Assembly: GCF_014837155.1 (NCBI RefSeq)
Contig: NZ_JACYHA010000016.1
Location: 1 to 64,000, forward strand
Direction: 5' to 3'
DNA: 64,000 nucleotides
From: Litchfieldia stipae
Lineage (GTDB): Bacteria; Bacillota; Bacilli; Bacillales; Bacillaceae_L
In this document: positions 9,330 to 16,999 of the stretch, piece after piece
Position numbering within the stretch: position 1 is the stretch's first letter
Layout of the letters: each line of letters starts with the position of its first letter
The notes under the pieces: model-generated
What the model was told of the DNA's origin: nothing
Seen by the model: only the letters and a program-made list of their open reading frames with translations
The model's database searches: none
Translations under genes and position numbers: made by a program

Positions 9330-10075
9330 ATAACGACCACCCGTGATAACGGGTGGTTTTCTCTGCGGCTGAAAGCCTTTGTTACTGACCAGGCCCTAAA
9401 GGGCCACTGAAAGGTTCGCCAAGTGTACTACTGATACTGGCCAGACCTCAAAGGCCTTCTACTTACTTCCGTCTTTTCTTTTTCACCTCTTCACCTGTGA
9501 ATGGATCAATATATTCCATCATGCTTAATTGTTCTGCGACTATATCATCTTGAATTTGATTACGGATATATTCTTCTATTACCTTTTTGTTTCTTCCTAC
9601 TGTATCCACATAATATCCTGTGCACCAAAATTTACGGTTTCCATATCTGTATTTTAAATTCGCATGACGATCAAATATCATTAAACTACTCTTTCCTTTT
9701 AAATATCCTACAAATGCAGACACACTTATCTTAGGTGGAATACTTACTAGCATATGTACATGATCTTTACATGCTGTTGCTTCAATTATCTCAACACCTT
9801 TTCTGTCGCAAAGGGTGCGGAGTATCTCACCAATATCTTTTTTGATTCTCCCATAAATCGCTTGCCTTCTATACTTGGGTGCAAACACGATGTGATACTT
9901 ACAATTCCATGTAGTGTGTGCTAAACTATTATTGTCTTTTGACATTAGGACTTCCTCCGTGCTGATATTTTGGTTGGCGAACCATAAAATATTTTAGCAC
10001 CATGGGGAAGTTTTTTTAATACCACGCTGTAAGCTTTTTGGAACCCCAGGCCTAGCCTGGGGTTTTCTTTTCACA
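9330..10075 (-). mobile_element. IS200-type insertion element (tnpA only)
   Basis: A compact element of about 0.74 kb with one transposase gene and no terminal inverted repeats, as expected for IS200. The side beyond the stop codon has subterminal hairpins (ACCACCC with GGGTGGT at 9337-9361, GGCCC with GGGCC near 9392-9405). The side upstream of the gene has a strong hairpin (ACCCCAGGC with GCCTGGGGT, about 10043-10066) followed by T's, typical of the IS200 left end. The exact cleavage sites cannot be fixed from one copy, so the ends are approximate. Confidence 0.75.
9463..9945 (-). CDS. tnpA: IS200/IS605 family Y1 HUH transposase TnpA
   Basis: A 160-residue single-strand DNA transposase of the IS200/IS605 family. 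It has the HUH motif (DHVHMLVSIPP, residues about 61-71) that binds the metal, and the C-terminal helix carrying the catalytic tyrosine in YYVDTVGRNKKVIEEYIRNQ. The N-terminal YHIVFAPKYRR block is characteristic. Length is normal and no frameshift is seen, so it may be active. There is no adjacent tnpB gene. The protein ends with a basic KKKRRK tail. The gene lies between an LtaS-like gene and a glycerophosphodiesterase gene and appears to be an independent insertion in the envelope region. Confidence 0.95.
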   Translation of the reverse strand: MSKDNNSLAHTTWNCKYHIVFAPKYRRQAIYGRIKKDIGEILRTLCDRKGVEIIEATACKDHVHMLVSIPPKISVSAFVGYLKGKSSLMIFDRHANLKYRYGNRKFWCTGYYVDTVGRNKKVIEEYIRNQIQDDIVAEQLSMMEYIDPFTGEEVKKKRRK

Positions 10076-10080
10076 AATAA

Positions 10081-10113
10081 AAACAGGCACCCATTTTTTT
10101 ACTGGTGCCTGTT
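10081..10113 (-). terminator. terminator overlapping the end of the glycerophosphodiesterase gene
   Basis: On the minus strand AAACAGGCACC pairs with GGTGCCTGTTT and is followed by a T-rich run. The stop codon of the gene lies in the loop. The GGTGCC core also resembles the repeat seen near 51270. Confidence 0.75.
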
Positions 10114-10908
10114 TCTAATGTTCAAAACCTTCTCTGGGTCATCACTAAAAATTCCCTCCACTCCCAAATCCATAGCCCGCTTAATCTCATCAACCGTGTT
10201 CGCGGTAAACACATGTAATTGTAAGCCGACATCATGCACCTCTTGCACGATTTGATTTGTGACCAAATCATGATTCATTCCAATCGCAAATGCAAATGAC
10301 TTCAGCTTATCGAGATCCTCTGTTGGAATCGAATTTTTCTTCCAATAAAGCATGACAAGTTTTATCTCTGGGTTAATCTGATGGATTTGTTCGAGACTTT
10401 TCATATGAAAGGACTGAATGATGAGGTTTTCCGCTTTAATGTTATTTCGCTTAATCACCTCTAATAGCTTTGTTTCCATATCCTTGTTTTTAGTTGGCTT
10501 CTTAACCTCAATATAGTACTTAGCCTTATTTCCGAAGCGCTTAAATACTTCATCAAGAGTAGGAATCGTCGTCCCTTTAAACTTCGGACTTAGCCAAGAG
10601 CCTGCGTCGAGCTTTTTCAGTTCACTCAACGTATAGCTGTTGACTTTCCCCTTCCCATTTGTAGTACGATCAACGGTTTCGTCATGAATCGTCACCAGTT
10701 CTCCGTCCTTTGTCAGCTGTAGATCAATTTCTAGATAATCAGCTCCGCTCTCGTAAGCCGCTACATAGGAAGGAATCGTATTCTCTGGATAATGTGCTGA
10801 GGCACCGCGGTGGGCAATGACTAATGGCATATCAGTATCCTCATTTGCGTGTACTGGAACGTGTATGAACAGTAGACATATCATAGATACAACTAACAAT
10901 ATTCTCAA
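10099..10908 (-). CDS. secreted glycerophosphodiester phosphodiesterase (GlpQ/UgpQ family)
   Basis: A 269-residue exported enzyme. Residues 1-21 are a signal peptide ending near VHA. The mature part starts with the GDPD hallmark IAHRGASAHYPENT, followed by EIDLQLTKDGELVTIHD, which supplies the catalytic His and metal-binding Glu/Asp residues; EVKKPT and IFSDDPEKV near the end complete the TIM-barrel family pattern. It hydrolyses glycerophosphodiesters to glycerol-3-phosphate. In this context it could trim or recycle glycerol-phosphate teichoic acid, as known for GlpQ of Bacillus subtilis, but a role in phospholipid scavenging is equally possible. The start is TTG behind a strong AGGAGG site. 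Confidence 0.9.
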   Translation of the reverse strand: MRILLVVSMICLLFIHVPVHANEDTDMPLVIAHRGASAHYPENTIPSYVAAYESGADYLEIDLQLTKDGELVTIHDETVDRTTNGKGKVNSYTLSELKKLDAGSWLSPKFKGTTIPTLDEVFKRFGNKAKYYIEVKKPTKNKDMETKLLEVIKRNNIKAENLIIQSFHMKSLEQIHQINPEIKLVMLYWKKNSIPTEDLDKLKSFAFAIGMNHDLVTNQIVQEVHDVGLQLHVFTANTVDEIKRAMDLGVEGIFSDDPEKVLNIRNRHQ

Positions 10909-10953
10909 CAGAAATCCTCCTACAATCAGAATCAGTCTGTCACTTATTATCTA

Positions 10954-11011
10954 CAAAGGGACGGTTCTCATGCTTCCTTTTCTGCGAAAAGAAGTGTGAG
11001 AACCATCCCTA
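10954..11011. repeat. long hairpin, repeat family B
   Basis: GGGACGGTTCTCA on the left pairs with TGAGAACCATCCC on the right (one mismatch), with a further partly paired CTTCC/TTTT interior, giving one long hairpin between the glycerophosphodiesterase gene and tagA. The same GGGACGGTTCTCA core recurs at about 36378-36391. It could also end the tagA transcript on the minus strand, although no long T run follows. Confidence 0.7.
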
Positions 11012-11016
11012 ATTAA

Positions 11017-11751
11017 CTAATTGTGTAATCGTATCTTTATAACCTTCACCAAAAATTGTGGGAGCACGAGCATCCTTCTCCATCTTGAAGGCTGCTTCAT
11101 CAGTCGGTAGAGCCATTCGATATTCAGCTTCTGCCAAATAAGTGGTGCACGCTTGACATTGCCTGCCCATACATCAAAGCTGCCGCCGACCCCCATGAAG
11201 ATGCCTTTGTCGAACGAATCAATGTATCGATGGATCCATTCTTCTTGTCTTGGAAAACCCAAGCCAATAAATATTAAATCTGGCTGATGCATTCTTATTT
11301 CTTCTATTATATATTGTTCTTTTTCTTGATCAAAATAACCATGATGATAACCACAAATATGTATGTTTGATTGATATTTTGATTTAATTTTCTTGACCGC
11401 CTCTGGCATCACCTCTGGTGATGCACCAAGAAAATAGAGCTTGTATCCTTTAGTATTGGAAGCATCTAATAATTGTCCCATAAGATCGAAACCAGCTAAA
11501 CGCTCGCTTAAAGGGTTATTTAGTATTTGTGATCCAATCACAATTCCGATTCCATCTGGAATAATATAATCTGCATCTTCTAATACTTCCTTGTAATTTC
11601 GATGTTCATTCGCATACATGACAATTTCAGGGTTTGCTGTCACAATGAACGTACGAGTATTTTGTTCAATACGATTACAAATCTCCATAGTTAATTCATT
11701 CATAGTCGAATTAACAAAAGCTAAGTCCATTATTTTTTTTGTTTCTAACAC
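11017..11751 (-). CDS. tagA: TagA N-acetylmannosaminyltransferase
   Basis: A member of the WecG/TagA/CpsF (GT26) family, about 244 residues from the start chosen here. It adds ManNAc from UDP-ManNAc to GlcNAc-PP-undecaprenol, the second and committed step of the teichoic acid linkage unit. Family blocks are clear: VTANPEIVMYANEH with the active-site TxNPE region, IIPDGIGIV with the catalytic Asp, LYFLGASPEV, FIGLGFPRQEEW, GVGGSFDVWAG and the basic tail RRMLVLPQF that tethers TagA to the membrane. The ATG at 11781 has a poor ribosome site. The in-frame GTG at 11751 has AAAGGTGG at good spacing and matches the usual N-terminus. It is divergent from tagD. Confidence 0.9.
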   Translation of the reverse strand: MLETKKIMDLAFVNSTMNELTMEICNRIEQNTRTFIVTANPEIVMYANEHRNYKEVLEDADYIIPDGIGIVIGSQILNNPLSERLAGFDLMGQLLDASNTKGYKLYFLGASPEVMPEAVKKIKSKYQSNIHICGYHHGYFDQEKEQYIIEEIRMHQPDLIFIGLGFPRQEEWIHRYIDSFDKGIFMGVGGSFDVWAGNVKRAPLIWQKLNIEWLYRLMKQPSRWRRMLVLPQFLVKVIKIRLHN

Positions 11752-11917
11752 AGGAGTAACCACCTTTGCTTCTACATCCATCCAGTATCATTATTTACAT
11801 GATTACTGAGATTCTAAACCATATTTAGACGTTCTATTTAACAGTACAGTTTCTTCGTTATCACTTTGTCCATATTCTGGGTTATTTAGTTTTCATTTTA
11901 CAAATTCCGATATGTAT

Positions 11918-11946
11918 TTGAAATTATAGATTGTTAGACTTATAAT
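11918..11946 (+). promoter_or_regulatory. sigma-A type promoter of the tagD operon
   Basis: TTGAAA (11918-11923), a 17-bp spacer and TATAAT (11941-11946). It lies about 150 bp before the tagD start, so the leader is long. A short inverted repeat (CTACCCC with GGGTA, about 11977-12008) lies within it. Confidence 0.7.
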
Positions 11947-12094
11947 GATATAAGATTCACATTATAGAGAAGCAAAGCTACCCCATTTAATTTTACCATA
12001 ACTGGGTAAATCTTCGACGATAACTATGTAAATATATTGTAATTATTATTTGAAATATAAAAAAGAATTCATTCAAAAAGGAGAGATTGCTCAA

Positions 12095-12493
12095 ATGAAG
12101 AAAGTATTAACATACGGAACATTTGATTTACTACATTGGGGGCATATTAACTTACTAAAGCGTGCAAAAGATTTAGGTGATCACTTAACTGTGGCTATTT
12201 CAACGGATGAATTCAATGCAATTAAAAATAAAAAATCTTATCATAGCTTTGAAAATCGCAAATTAATCCTTGAATCCATACGTTATGTAGACGAAGTCAT
12301 TCCTGAGGATAACTGGGATCAAAAAATAAGTGACGTTGTAGACAACAACATTGATATCTTTGTCATGGGAGACGACTGGAAGGGGAAATTTGATTTCCTT
12401 AAAGACTATTGTGAAGTTATTTATTTACCAAGAACTGTTGGGATTTCAACAACAAAAATTAAAGACGACCTACTTTCGGTGAAAAATGGTTAA
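12095..12493 (+). CDS. tagD: TagD glycerol-3-phosphate cytidylyltransferase
   Basis: A 132-residue cytosolic nucleotidyltransferase that makes CDP-glycerol from CTP and glycerol-3-phosphate for teichoic acid synthesis. It starts KKVLTYGTFDLLHWGH with the HxGH nucleotide-binding motif, has the conserved WKGKFDFL segment, and ends with the RTVGISTTKI signature of the family. The frame extends 15 codons upstream, but this ATG has AAAGGAGAG at ideal spacing and gives the standard TagD length. It overlaps tagB by eight bases and is first in the operon tagD-tagB-tagF-like-tagG-tagH. Its presence indicates glycerol-phosphate polymer rather than a purely ribitol polymer. Confidence 0.97.
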   Translation: MKKVLTYGTFDLLHWGHINLLKRAKDLGDHLTVAISTDEFNAIKNKKSYHSFENRKLILESIRYVDEVIPEDNWDQKISDVVDNNIDIFVMGDDWKGKFDFLKDYCEVIYLPRTVGISTTKIKDDLLSVKNG

Positions 12494-13700
12494 AGAACTA
12501 ATAATTGGACTTTACTTACTAATTTTTAAAGTATTGTTCAATTTTTTTAAATTGTTTCCCCTTCAAAACAAAGTCACTTTCGTCGTCTCGTTTGGTGAAA
12601 ACAGTCTTGTGCTTTACGAAGAAATGAAAATGCAAGATTCGATTAATAAATTTGTTTTTCTTAAGAAAAGCTCTTGTAGCTATGATTTAAAAACATTAAC
12701 AGACGCCAAGGTACTTGCCTTTGAAACAGCCAATCTATGGGATATGATTTGTTCAATCTACCAACTTGCAAGCTCAAAGTATATTATGATTGATAACTAT
12801 TATGGATTCTTATCAGCTATCCACTTTAAAAAAGATGCACAATGTATTCAATTATGGCATGCAGCAGGCGCTCTTAAGAAATTTGGTCTTGAGGACCACT
12901 CAGTTAAGAATCGTTCTAAGAAAGCACAAAATCGATTTGTTAATGTCTATAAGAAATTTGATAAGGTTGTTGTTGGTTCTGAAGAGATGGCAAATATATT
13001 TATCAATTCATTTGGTTTACCTAGAACTTCGATTTTAAGAACAGGTATCCCGAGAACTGACATTTTCTTTGATTACGAGCTTCAACAAGAAATTAAGGAA
13101 ATGCTGTACTCCGAAAACCCTAACCTTAAGAATAAAAAAGTGTTACTATACGCTCCTACTTATCGAGATCATGAATTAGACACATTCACATTACAGCTTG
13201 ATCTTGAAAAGATGGAAAAGGAATTAGGGAACGATTTTGTAGTTCTAATCAAACTACACCCTGCAGTTAAAAATGCAGCAAAGCAATATGAAAAAGATTT
13301 CCCAAACTTTGTGTTTGATTACTCAGCTTATAAAAATATCAACCATTTGTTACTCATAACTGATATGCTAATTACAGATTATTCTTCTATTCCATATGAG
13401 TACAGTTTGTTAAATAAGCCAATGATATTCTTTACCTATGACATTGATACGTATAAAGAACAGCGTGGTCTACCTACTAACTATATGGCACAAATCCCTG
13501 GACCGGCTGTTTATACGACAATCGAGATCATTGAAAAAATTAAAGAAAATAGCTTTGATTTAAGCTTAGTTGAAAGCTTCTCAATGAGATGGAATCGTTA
13601 TTCCACTGGAACTTCATCAAAAAACTTAATGAGCTTCTTGTTAAATGAAGAAGTTTCACCTAAACTAGAACAACAAAAGCAACAACAACAAGTCCTTTAG
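12486..13700 (+). CDS. tagB: TagB-like CDP-glycerol glycerophosphotransferase (primase)
   Basis: A 404-residue member of the CDP-glycerol glycerophosphotransferase family. TagB adds the first glycerol phosphate to ManNAc-GlcNAc-PP-undecaprenol. The residues CIQLWHAAGALKKFGLED and VVGSEEMANIF closely match the TagB type, and LITDYSS with YEYSLLNKPMIFFTYD is the CDP-glycerol-binding block of the family. A hydrophobic N-terminal segment suggests membrane association. Start overlaps the tagD stop by eight bases, indicating coupled translation. The C-terminus ends in a Gln-rich run (KLEQQKQQQQ) whose CAA codons form one arm of the hairpin that follows. Confidence 0.9.
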   Translation: MVKELIIGLYLLIFKVLFNFFKLFPLQNKVTFVVSFGENSLVLYEEMKMQDSINKFVFLKKSSCSYDLKTLTDAKVLAFETANLWDMICSIYQLASSKYIMIDNYYGFLSAIHFKKDAQCIQLWHAAGALKKFGLEDHSVKNRSKKAQNRFVNVYKKFDKVVVGSEEMANIFINSFGLPRTSILRTGIPRTDIFFDYELQQEIKEMLYSENPNLKNKKVLLYAPTYRDHELDTFTLQLDLEKMEKELGNDFVVLIKLHPAVKNAAKQYEKDFPNFVFDYSAYKNINHLLLITDMLITDYSSIPYEYSLLNKPMIFFTYDIDTYKEQRGLPTNYMAQIPGPAVYTTIEIIEKIKENSFDLSLVESFSMRWNRYSTGTSSKNLMSFLLNEEVSPKLEQQKQQQQVL

Positions 13701-13740
13701 TGTTATAATCGTTGTTGTTGTACTTAGTTGTTCTTTTTTT
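13680..13740 (+). terminator. hairpin and T-run between tagB and the tagF-like gene
   Basis: CAACAACAAC at 13680-13689 pairs perfectly with GTTGTTGTTG at 13711-13720, and a run of T's follows about 12 bases later (13733-13740). This could act as a partial terminator or RNA-processing site that lowers expression of the downstream genes. The left arm is inside the tagB coding end. Confidence 0.4.
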
Positions 13741-13767
13741 AATTCAAAGGAAATAGGAGAAAAAAAT

Positions 13768-14973
13768 ATGAGCCTACTTTCTAAAGGAAAGAGTTTTTTG
13801 AAACAGATTGTTGTTTCTGTTTATCAACTCACCTTCCGGCTAGCTGGACTTCTTCCAGTAAAACGAAATATGATTATTTTTGAAAGCTTCTTAGGTAAAC
13901 AATATAGTGATAATCCTAGAGCAATTTATGAATACTTAAAACAGAACCATCCTGAATACGAGTTATGTTGGAGTGTCGATAAAAGAAATAAGCAGCGATT
14001 TGATGACCATCAGATTAACTATGTTGAACGATTTACCATTAAGTGGTTGTTTAAATTAGCACGAGCAGAATTTTGGGTAAGTAATAGCAGACTTCCACTT
14101 TGGATTCCCAAACCAAAGCATACTACCTATATTCAGACATGGCACGGTACACCACTAAAAAAATTAGCATTAGATATGAAAGATGTCCATATGCATGGAA
14201 CGGTAACAGATCAATACAAAAAAGAGTTTGTTCAGGAAGCAAGTAAATGGGACTATCTCATTTCACCCAATGCATATTCAACAGAGATTTTCAAAAGAGC
14301 CTTTCATTTCAAAGGGACGATCATTGAGTCAGGCTACCCTCGAAATGATTATTTAATTTCACATAATAATATAGAAACAATTAACACTATAAAAGAAGGT
14401 TGCAGTCTTCCACTTGATAAGAAAATCATTCTCTATGCACCGACTTGGCGTGATGATCAATTCTATGGCAGTGGAAAATACAAGTTTCAGTTACAATTGG
14501 ACCTAAAGAAATTAAAAGAAGAGTTTGGGCAAGACTATGTTATAATATTACGAATGCATTACTTGGTCGCAGAAAACATAGATCTAGATGAATATAAAGG
14601 GTTTGCTCTTGATTATTCTCACTATGAAGATATTCGAGATCTCTATGTCATTTCAGACCTGCTCGTAACCGATTATTCATCGGTTTTCTTTGATTATGCA
14701 ATCCTAAAAAGACCGATAATTTTCTTTACTTATGATATTGAAAGTTATAGAGATAAATTACGAGGATTTTACTTTGATTTTGAAAAGGAATCACCTGGTC
14801 CATTAGTAAGAACAACAAAAGAGCTTATTGATCAGATTCATTTAGCAGCGCAAATGAATCTGTATGAATCGAAAGACCTCGATTCTTTTTATCAAACATT
14901 TACGTCTTTGGAAGATGGTCAAGCCACAAAAAGAGTCGTTGAACAAGTTTTTGTAGAAAGGATTACCTCATGA
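13768..14973 (+). CDS. TagF-like CDP-glycerol glycerophosphotransferase
   Basis: A 401-residue transferase using CDP-glycerol. Family blocks are FESFLGKQYSDNPRAIYEYL, WVSNSRLP, QTWHGTPLKKLALDM with an active-site His, APTWRDDQFY, and VTDYSSVFFDYAILKRPIIFFTYD. These match the catalytic half of TagF, the poly(glycerol-phosphate) polymerase. It lacks the long N-terminal region of classical TagF, so primer, polymerase and bifunctional roles cannot be separated. It is 67 bp after tagB and overlaps tagG by four bases (ATGA), so it is part of the operon. The C-terminal half of the 706-residue fusion at 28166 is a close relative within this window. Confidence 0.85.
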   Translation: MSLLSKGKSFLKQIVVSVYQLTFRLAGLLPVKRNMIIFESFLGKQYSDNPRAIYEYLKQNHPEYELCWSVDKRNKQRFDDHQINYVERFTIKWLFKLARAEFWVSNSRLPLWIPKPKHTTYIQTWHGTPLKKLALDMKDVHMHGTVTDQYKKEFVQEASKWDYLISPNAYSTEIFKRAFHFKGTIIESGYPRNDYLISHNNIETINTIKEGCSLPLDKKIILYAPTWRDDQFYGSGKYKFQLQLDLKKLKEEFGQDYVIILRMHYLVAENIDLDEYKGFALDYSHYEDIRDLYVISDLLVTDYSSVFFDYAILKRPIIFFTYDIESYRDKLRGFYFDFEKESPGPLVRTTKELIDQIHLAAQMNLYESKDLDSFYQTFTSLEDGQATKRVVEQVFVERITS

Positions 14974-15794
14974 AATCCCTGTTAATTATTTTTAAAGAAC
15001 AAATAAATAGTATTTATTTAATACAGCGCCTAGCAGTATATGAAATGAAGAGTTCAAATAAAAACAACTACTTAGGTATCCTATGGGAAATCTTGAATCC
15101 AATGATTCAAATTCTGATATATTGGTTTGTCTTTGGCTCTGGAATTCGTGGAGGTAAAGCGGTTGGCGATATTCCCTTTTTCCAATGGATGCTTGCTGGA
15201 ATTATCGTTTGGTTCTTTGTTAATCCCTCAATTCTCGAAGGATCAAAAGGAATCTATAAGAAATTAAAAATGATGTCAAAAATGAAGTTCCCAATGAGTG
15301 TGATTCCATCATATTTGGTCATCGCCAATTTCTATCATCACCTTATGTTGGTTACCATTATTATCATTTTGTTACAATTCATTGGTTTTCCAATCTCAAT
15401 TTATATGATTCAATTACCGTATTTCATGTTAGCTACAGTTTCATTAATGATCTCAATCGTTTTAATCACATCTACACTTACGACTATTGTTCGTGACGTT
15501 CAAATGTTTATCCAGGCTGTGATGAGAATGTTATTATATCTAAGTCCTATTCTATGGATACCTGAAGTAACACCAGATTCTCCACAAATGACTGAATTGA
15601 TTTTATTTATTATGAAGATTAACCCTTTGTTCTATATTGTTGAAGGCTACCGTTCTTCCTTACTAGGCACAGGCTGGTATATACTTGAACAGCCGTTATA
15701 TACCCTATACTTTTGGTGTGTCATCCTATTTTTGTTCTGGATTGGCTCATATTTACACGTTAAATTCAGACGACATTTAATCGATTTCTTATAA
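14970..15794 (+). CDS. tagG: TagG teichoic acid ABC transporter permease
   Basis: A 274-residue ABC-2 type permease with six membrane helices. It pairs with TagH to export undecaprenyl-linked teichoic acid to the outer face. The N-terminus carries the amphipathic stretch LAVYEMKSSNKNNYLGILWEILNP, characteristic of TagG/Wzm permeases, followed by the first helix LIYWFVFG. The start overlaps the end of the preceding gene as ATGA, and tagH follows after 15 bp. Length agrees with the family. Confidence 0.95.
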   Translation: MKSLLIIFKEQINSIYLIQRLAVYEMKSSNKNNYLGILWEILNPMIQILIYWFVFGSGIRGGKAVGDIPFFQWMLAGIIVWFFVNPSILEGSKGIYKKLKMMSKMKFPMSVIPSYLVIANFYHHLMLVTIIIILLQFIGFPISIYMIQLPYFMLATVSLMISIVLITSTLTTIVRDVQMFIQAVMRMLLYLSPILWIPEVTPDSPQMTELILFIMKINPLFYIVEGYRSSLLGTGWYILEQPLYTLYFWCVILFLFWIGSYLHVKFRRHLIDFL

Positions 15795-15809
15795 TTGGAT
15801 GTGATAATC

Positions 15810-16607
15810 ATGAAATCAGTCATTGTAAATAATGTGACGAAAAAATATAAGATGTATCAAAAAAATACAGATAAATTATTAGATATCTTTCTCCCTAAAA
15901 GCTATGGCGAGGATTTTTACGCTATTCAAAATGTCAGCTTCACTGCTGAAAAAGGTGATGTGATAGGTATCGTAGGTGTAAATGGTTCAGGGAAATCCAC
16001 GCTATCTAACATTCTTGCTGGAATAGTCCCTCCTACCTCAGGAACCATTGAGACTATTGGAGAAACAGCAATTATTGCCGTGAATGCTGGATTAAACAAG
16101 GAGCTTACTGGACGAGAAAATATTGAATTGAAGTGTTTAATGCTTGGGTTCACGAAAAGTGAAATCAAAAAACTTGAACCAGAGATTATTGAATTTGCTG
16201 ATATTGGAAAGTTCATTGATCAACCCGTCAAATCCTATTCAAGTGGAATGAAATCCCGACTTGGATTCGCAATTTCAATTACAGTAGACCCCGATATTCT
16301 CATTGTCGATGAGGCACTATCTGTGGGAGATAAAACATTCGTAGATAAATGTATTGATAAGATGAATGAATTTAAGAAGCAAGGTAAAACCATTTTCTTC
16401 ATTAGTCATTCAGCTAGACAAGTAAAGCAATTTTGCCAAAAGGTCCTATGGCTTGAATACGGTGAAGTAAAAGATTACGGAACGGTTAAAGATGTACTAC
16501 CAAAGTACGAACAATTCTTCAAAGACTACAAAGCAATGACCAAAAGTGAAAGAAATAAATATCGTAAAGAAGCAATGAAGAAGCAAGAAGGATATTTCAT
16601 AAAGTAA
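15810..16607 (+). CDS. tagH: TagH teichoic acid ABC transporter ATPase (short form)
   Basis: A 265-residue ATPase that powers teichoic acid export with TagG. Walker A is GVNGSGKST, the signature is YSSGMKSRLGFAIS, Walker B is DILIVDEALSVGD and the switch His is in FISHS. Bacillus subtilis TagH is about twice as long because of an extracytoplasmic C-terminal domain; this one stops just after the ATPase domain with a basic tail. The frame opens with a TTG five codons earlier, but the ATG used here has GGATGTG upstream and matches the usual N-terminus. It is the last gene of the operon; a strong terminator follows. Confidence 0.95.
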   Translation: MKSVIVNNVTKKYKMYQKNTDKLLDIFLPKSYGEDFYAIQNVSFTAEKGDVIGIVGVNGSGKSTLSNILAGIVPPTSGTIETIGETAIIAVNAGLNKELTGRENIELKCLMLGFTKSEIKKLEPEIIEFADIGKFIDQPVKSYSSGMKSRLGFAISITVDPDILIVDEALSVGDKTFVDKCIDKMNEFKKQGKTIFFISHSARQVKQFCQKVLWLEYGEVKDYGTVKDVLPKYEQFFKDYKAMTKSERNKYRKEAMKKQEGYFIK

Positions 16608-16612
16608 TAAAG

Positions 16613-16653
16613 ACAAGAAATCACTTTCTACTAAGATGATTTCTTGTTTTTTT
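16613..16653 (+). terminator. rho-independent terminator of the tagD-tagH operon
   Basis: ACAAGAAATCA pairs with TGATTTCTTGT (11 bp) and is followed by seven T's, six bases after the tagH stop. Confidence 0.9.
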
Positions 16654-16799
16654 GAGTTTATAAAAGAATTATTATCTGAATTTTTTAAAAAATACAAGTT
16701 ATATTATTTGTTTGATTTTATATATTAATAGTAAGACATGTATGAAAGTGATTCATTTTGATTAACCTTTTAAAGAAAAAACAAAATGGGGGCGTTACG

Positions 16800-16946
16800 A
16801 TGCTTAGAGGTTTGTTCTCTTACTTTAAAAGTGATATAGATAATTCTGTTGAGGATGATTTCGATGATTATCATGAAATTGATGATGTAGATGAAGACCT
16901 TATGCAAGATATCGATGATCCATTCATACTTCGAAAACTGAAATAA
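16800..16946 (+). CDS. small acidic protein of unknown function
   Basis: A 48-residue protein. The first 11 residues (LRGLFSYFKS) form a short hydrophobic/basic segment and the middle is strongly acidic (EDDFDDYHEIDDVDEDL). I do not recognise the family. The ATG has GGGGG eight bases upstream; a TTG start 14 codons earlier has no ribosome site. It is a single-gene unit between the tagH terminator and a bidirectional terminator, so it is probably transcribed on its own. The acidic middle could bind cations or a basic partner, but that is a guess. Confidence 0.6.
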   Translation: MLRGLFSYFKSDIDNSVEDDFDDYHEIDDVDEDLMQDIDDPFILRKLK

Positions 16947-16957
16947 ACTACAAATAC

Positions 16958-16999
16958 TAAAGGGCTGTCTCACATATCATGTGGACAGCCCTCTTTTTA
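16958..16999. terminator. bidirectional terminator
   Basis: AGGGCTGTC pairs with GACAGCCCT (9 bp) with CTTTTT on the + side. It serves the small acidic gene on + and could also end the convergent TagF-like gene, whose stop is at 16997. Confidence 0.8.

Noticed and set aside
11971-12010. GCAAAGCTACC upstream of tagD, like part of a c-di-GMP-I riboswitch
   Set aside because: The other conserved half (GGGCAAACC and the GAAA tetraloop stem) is missing, so only a short chance match remains.
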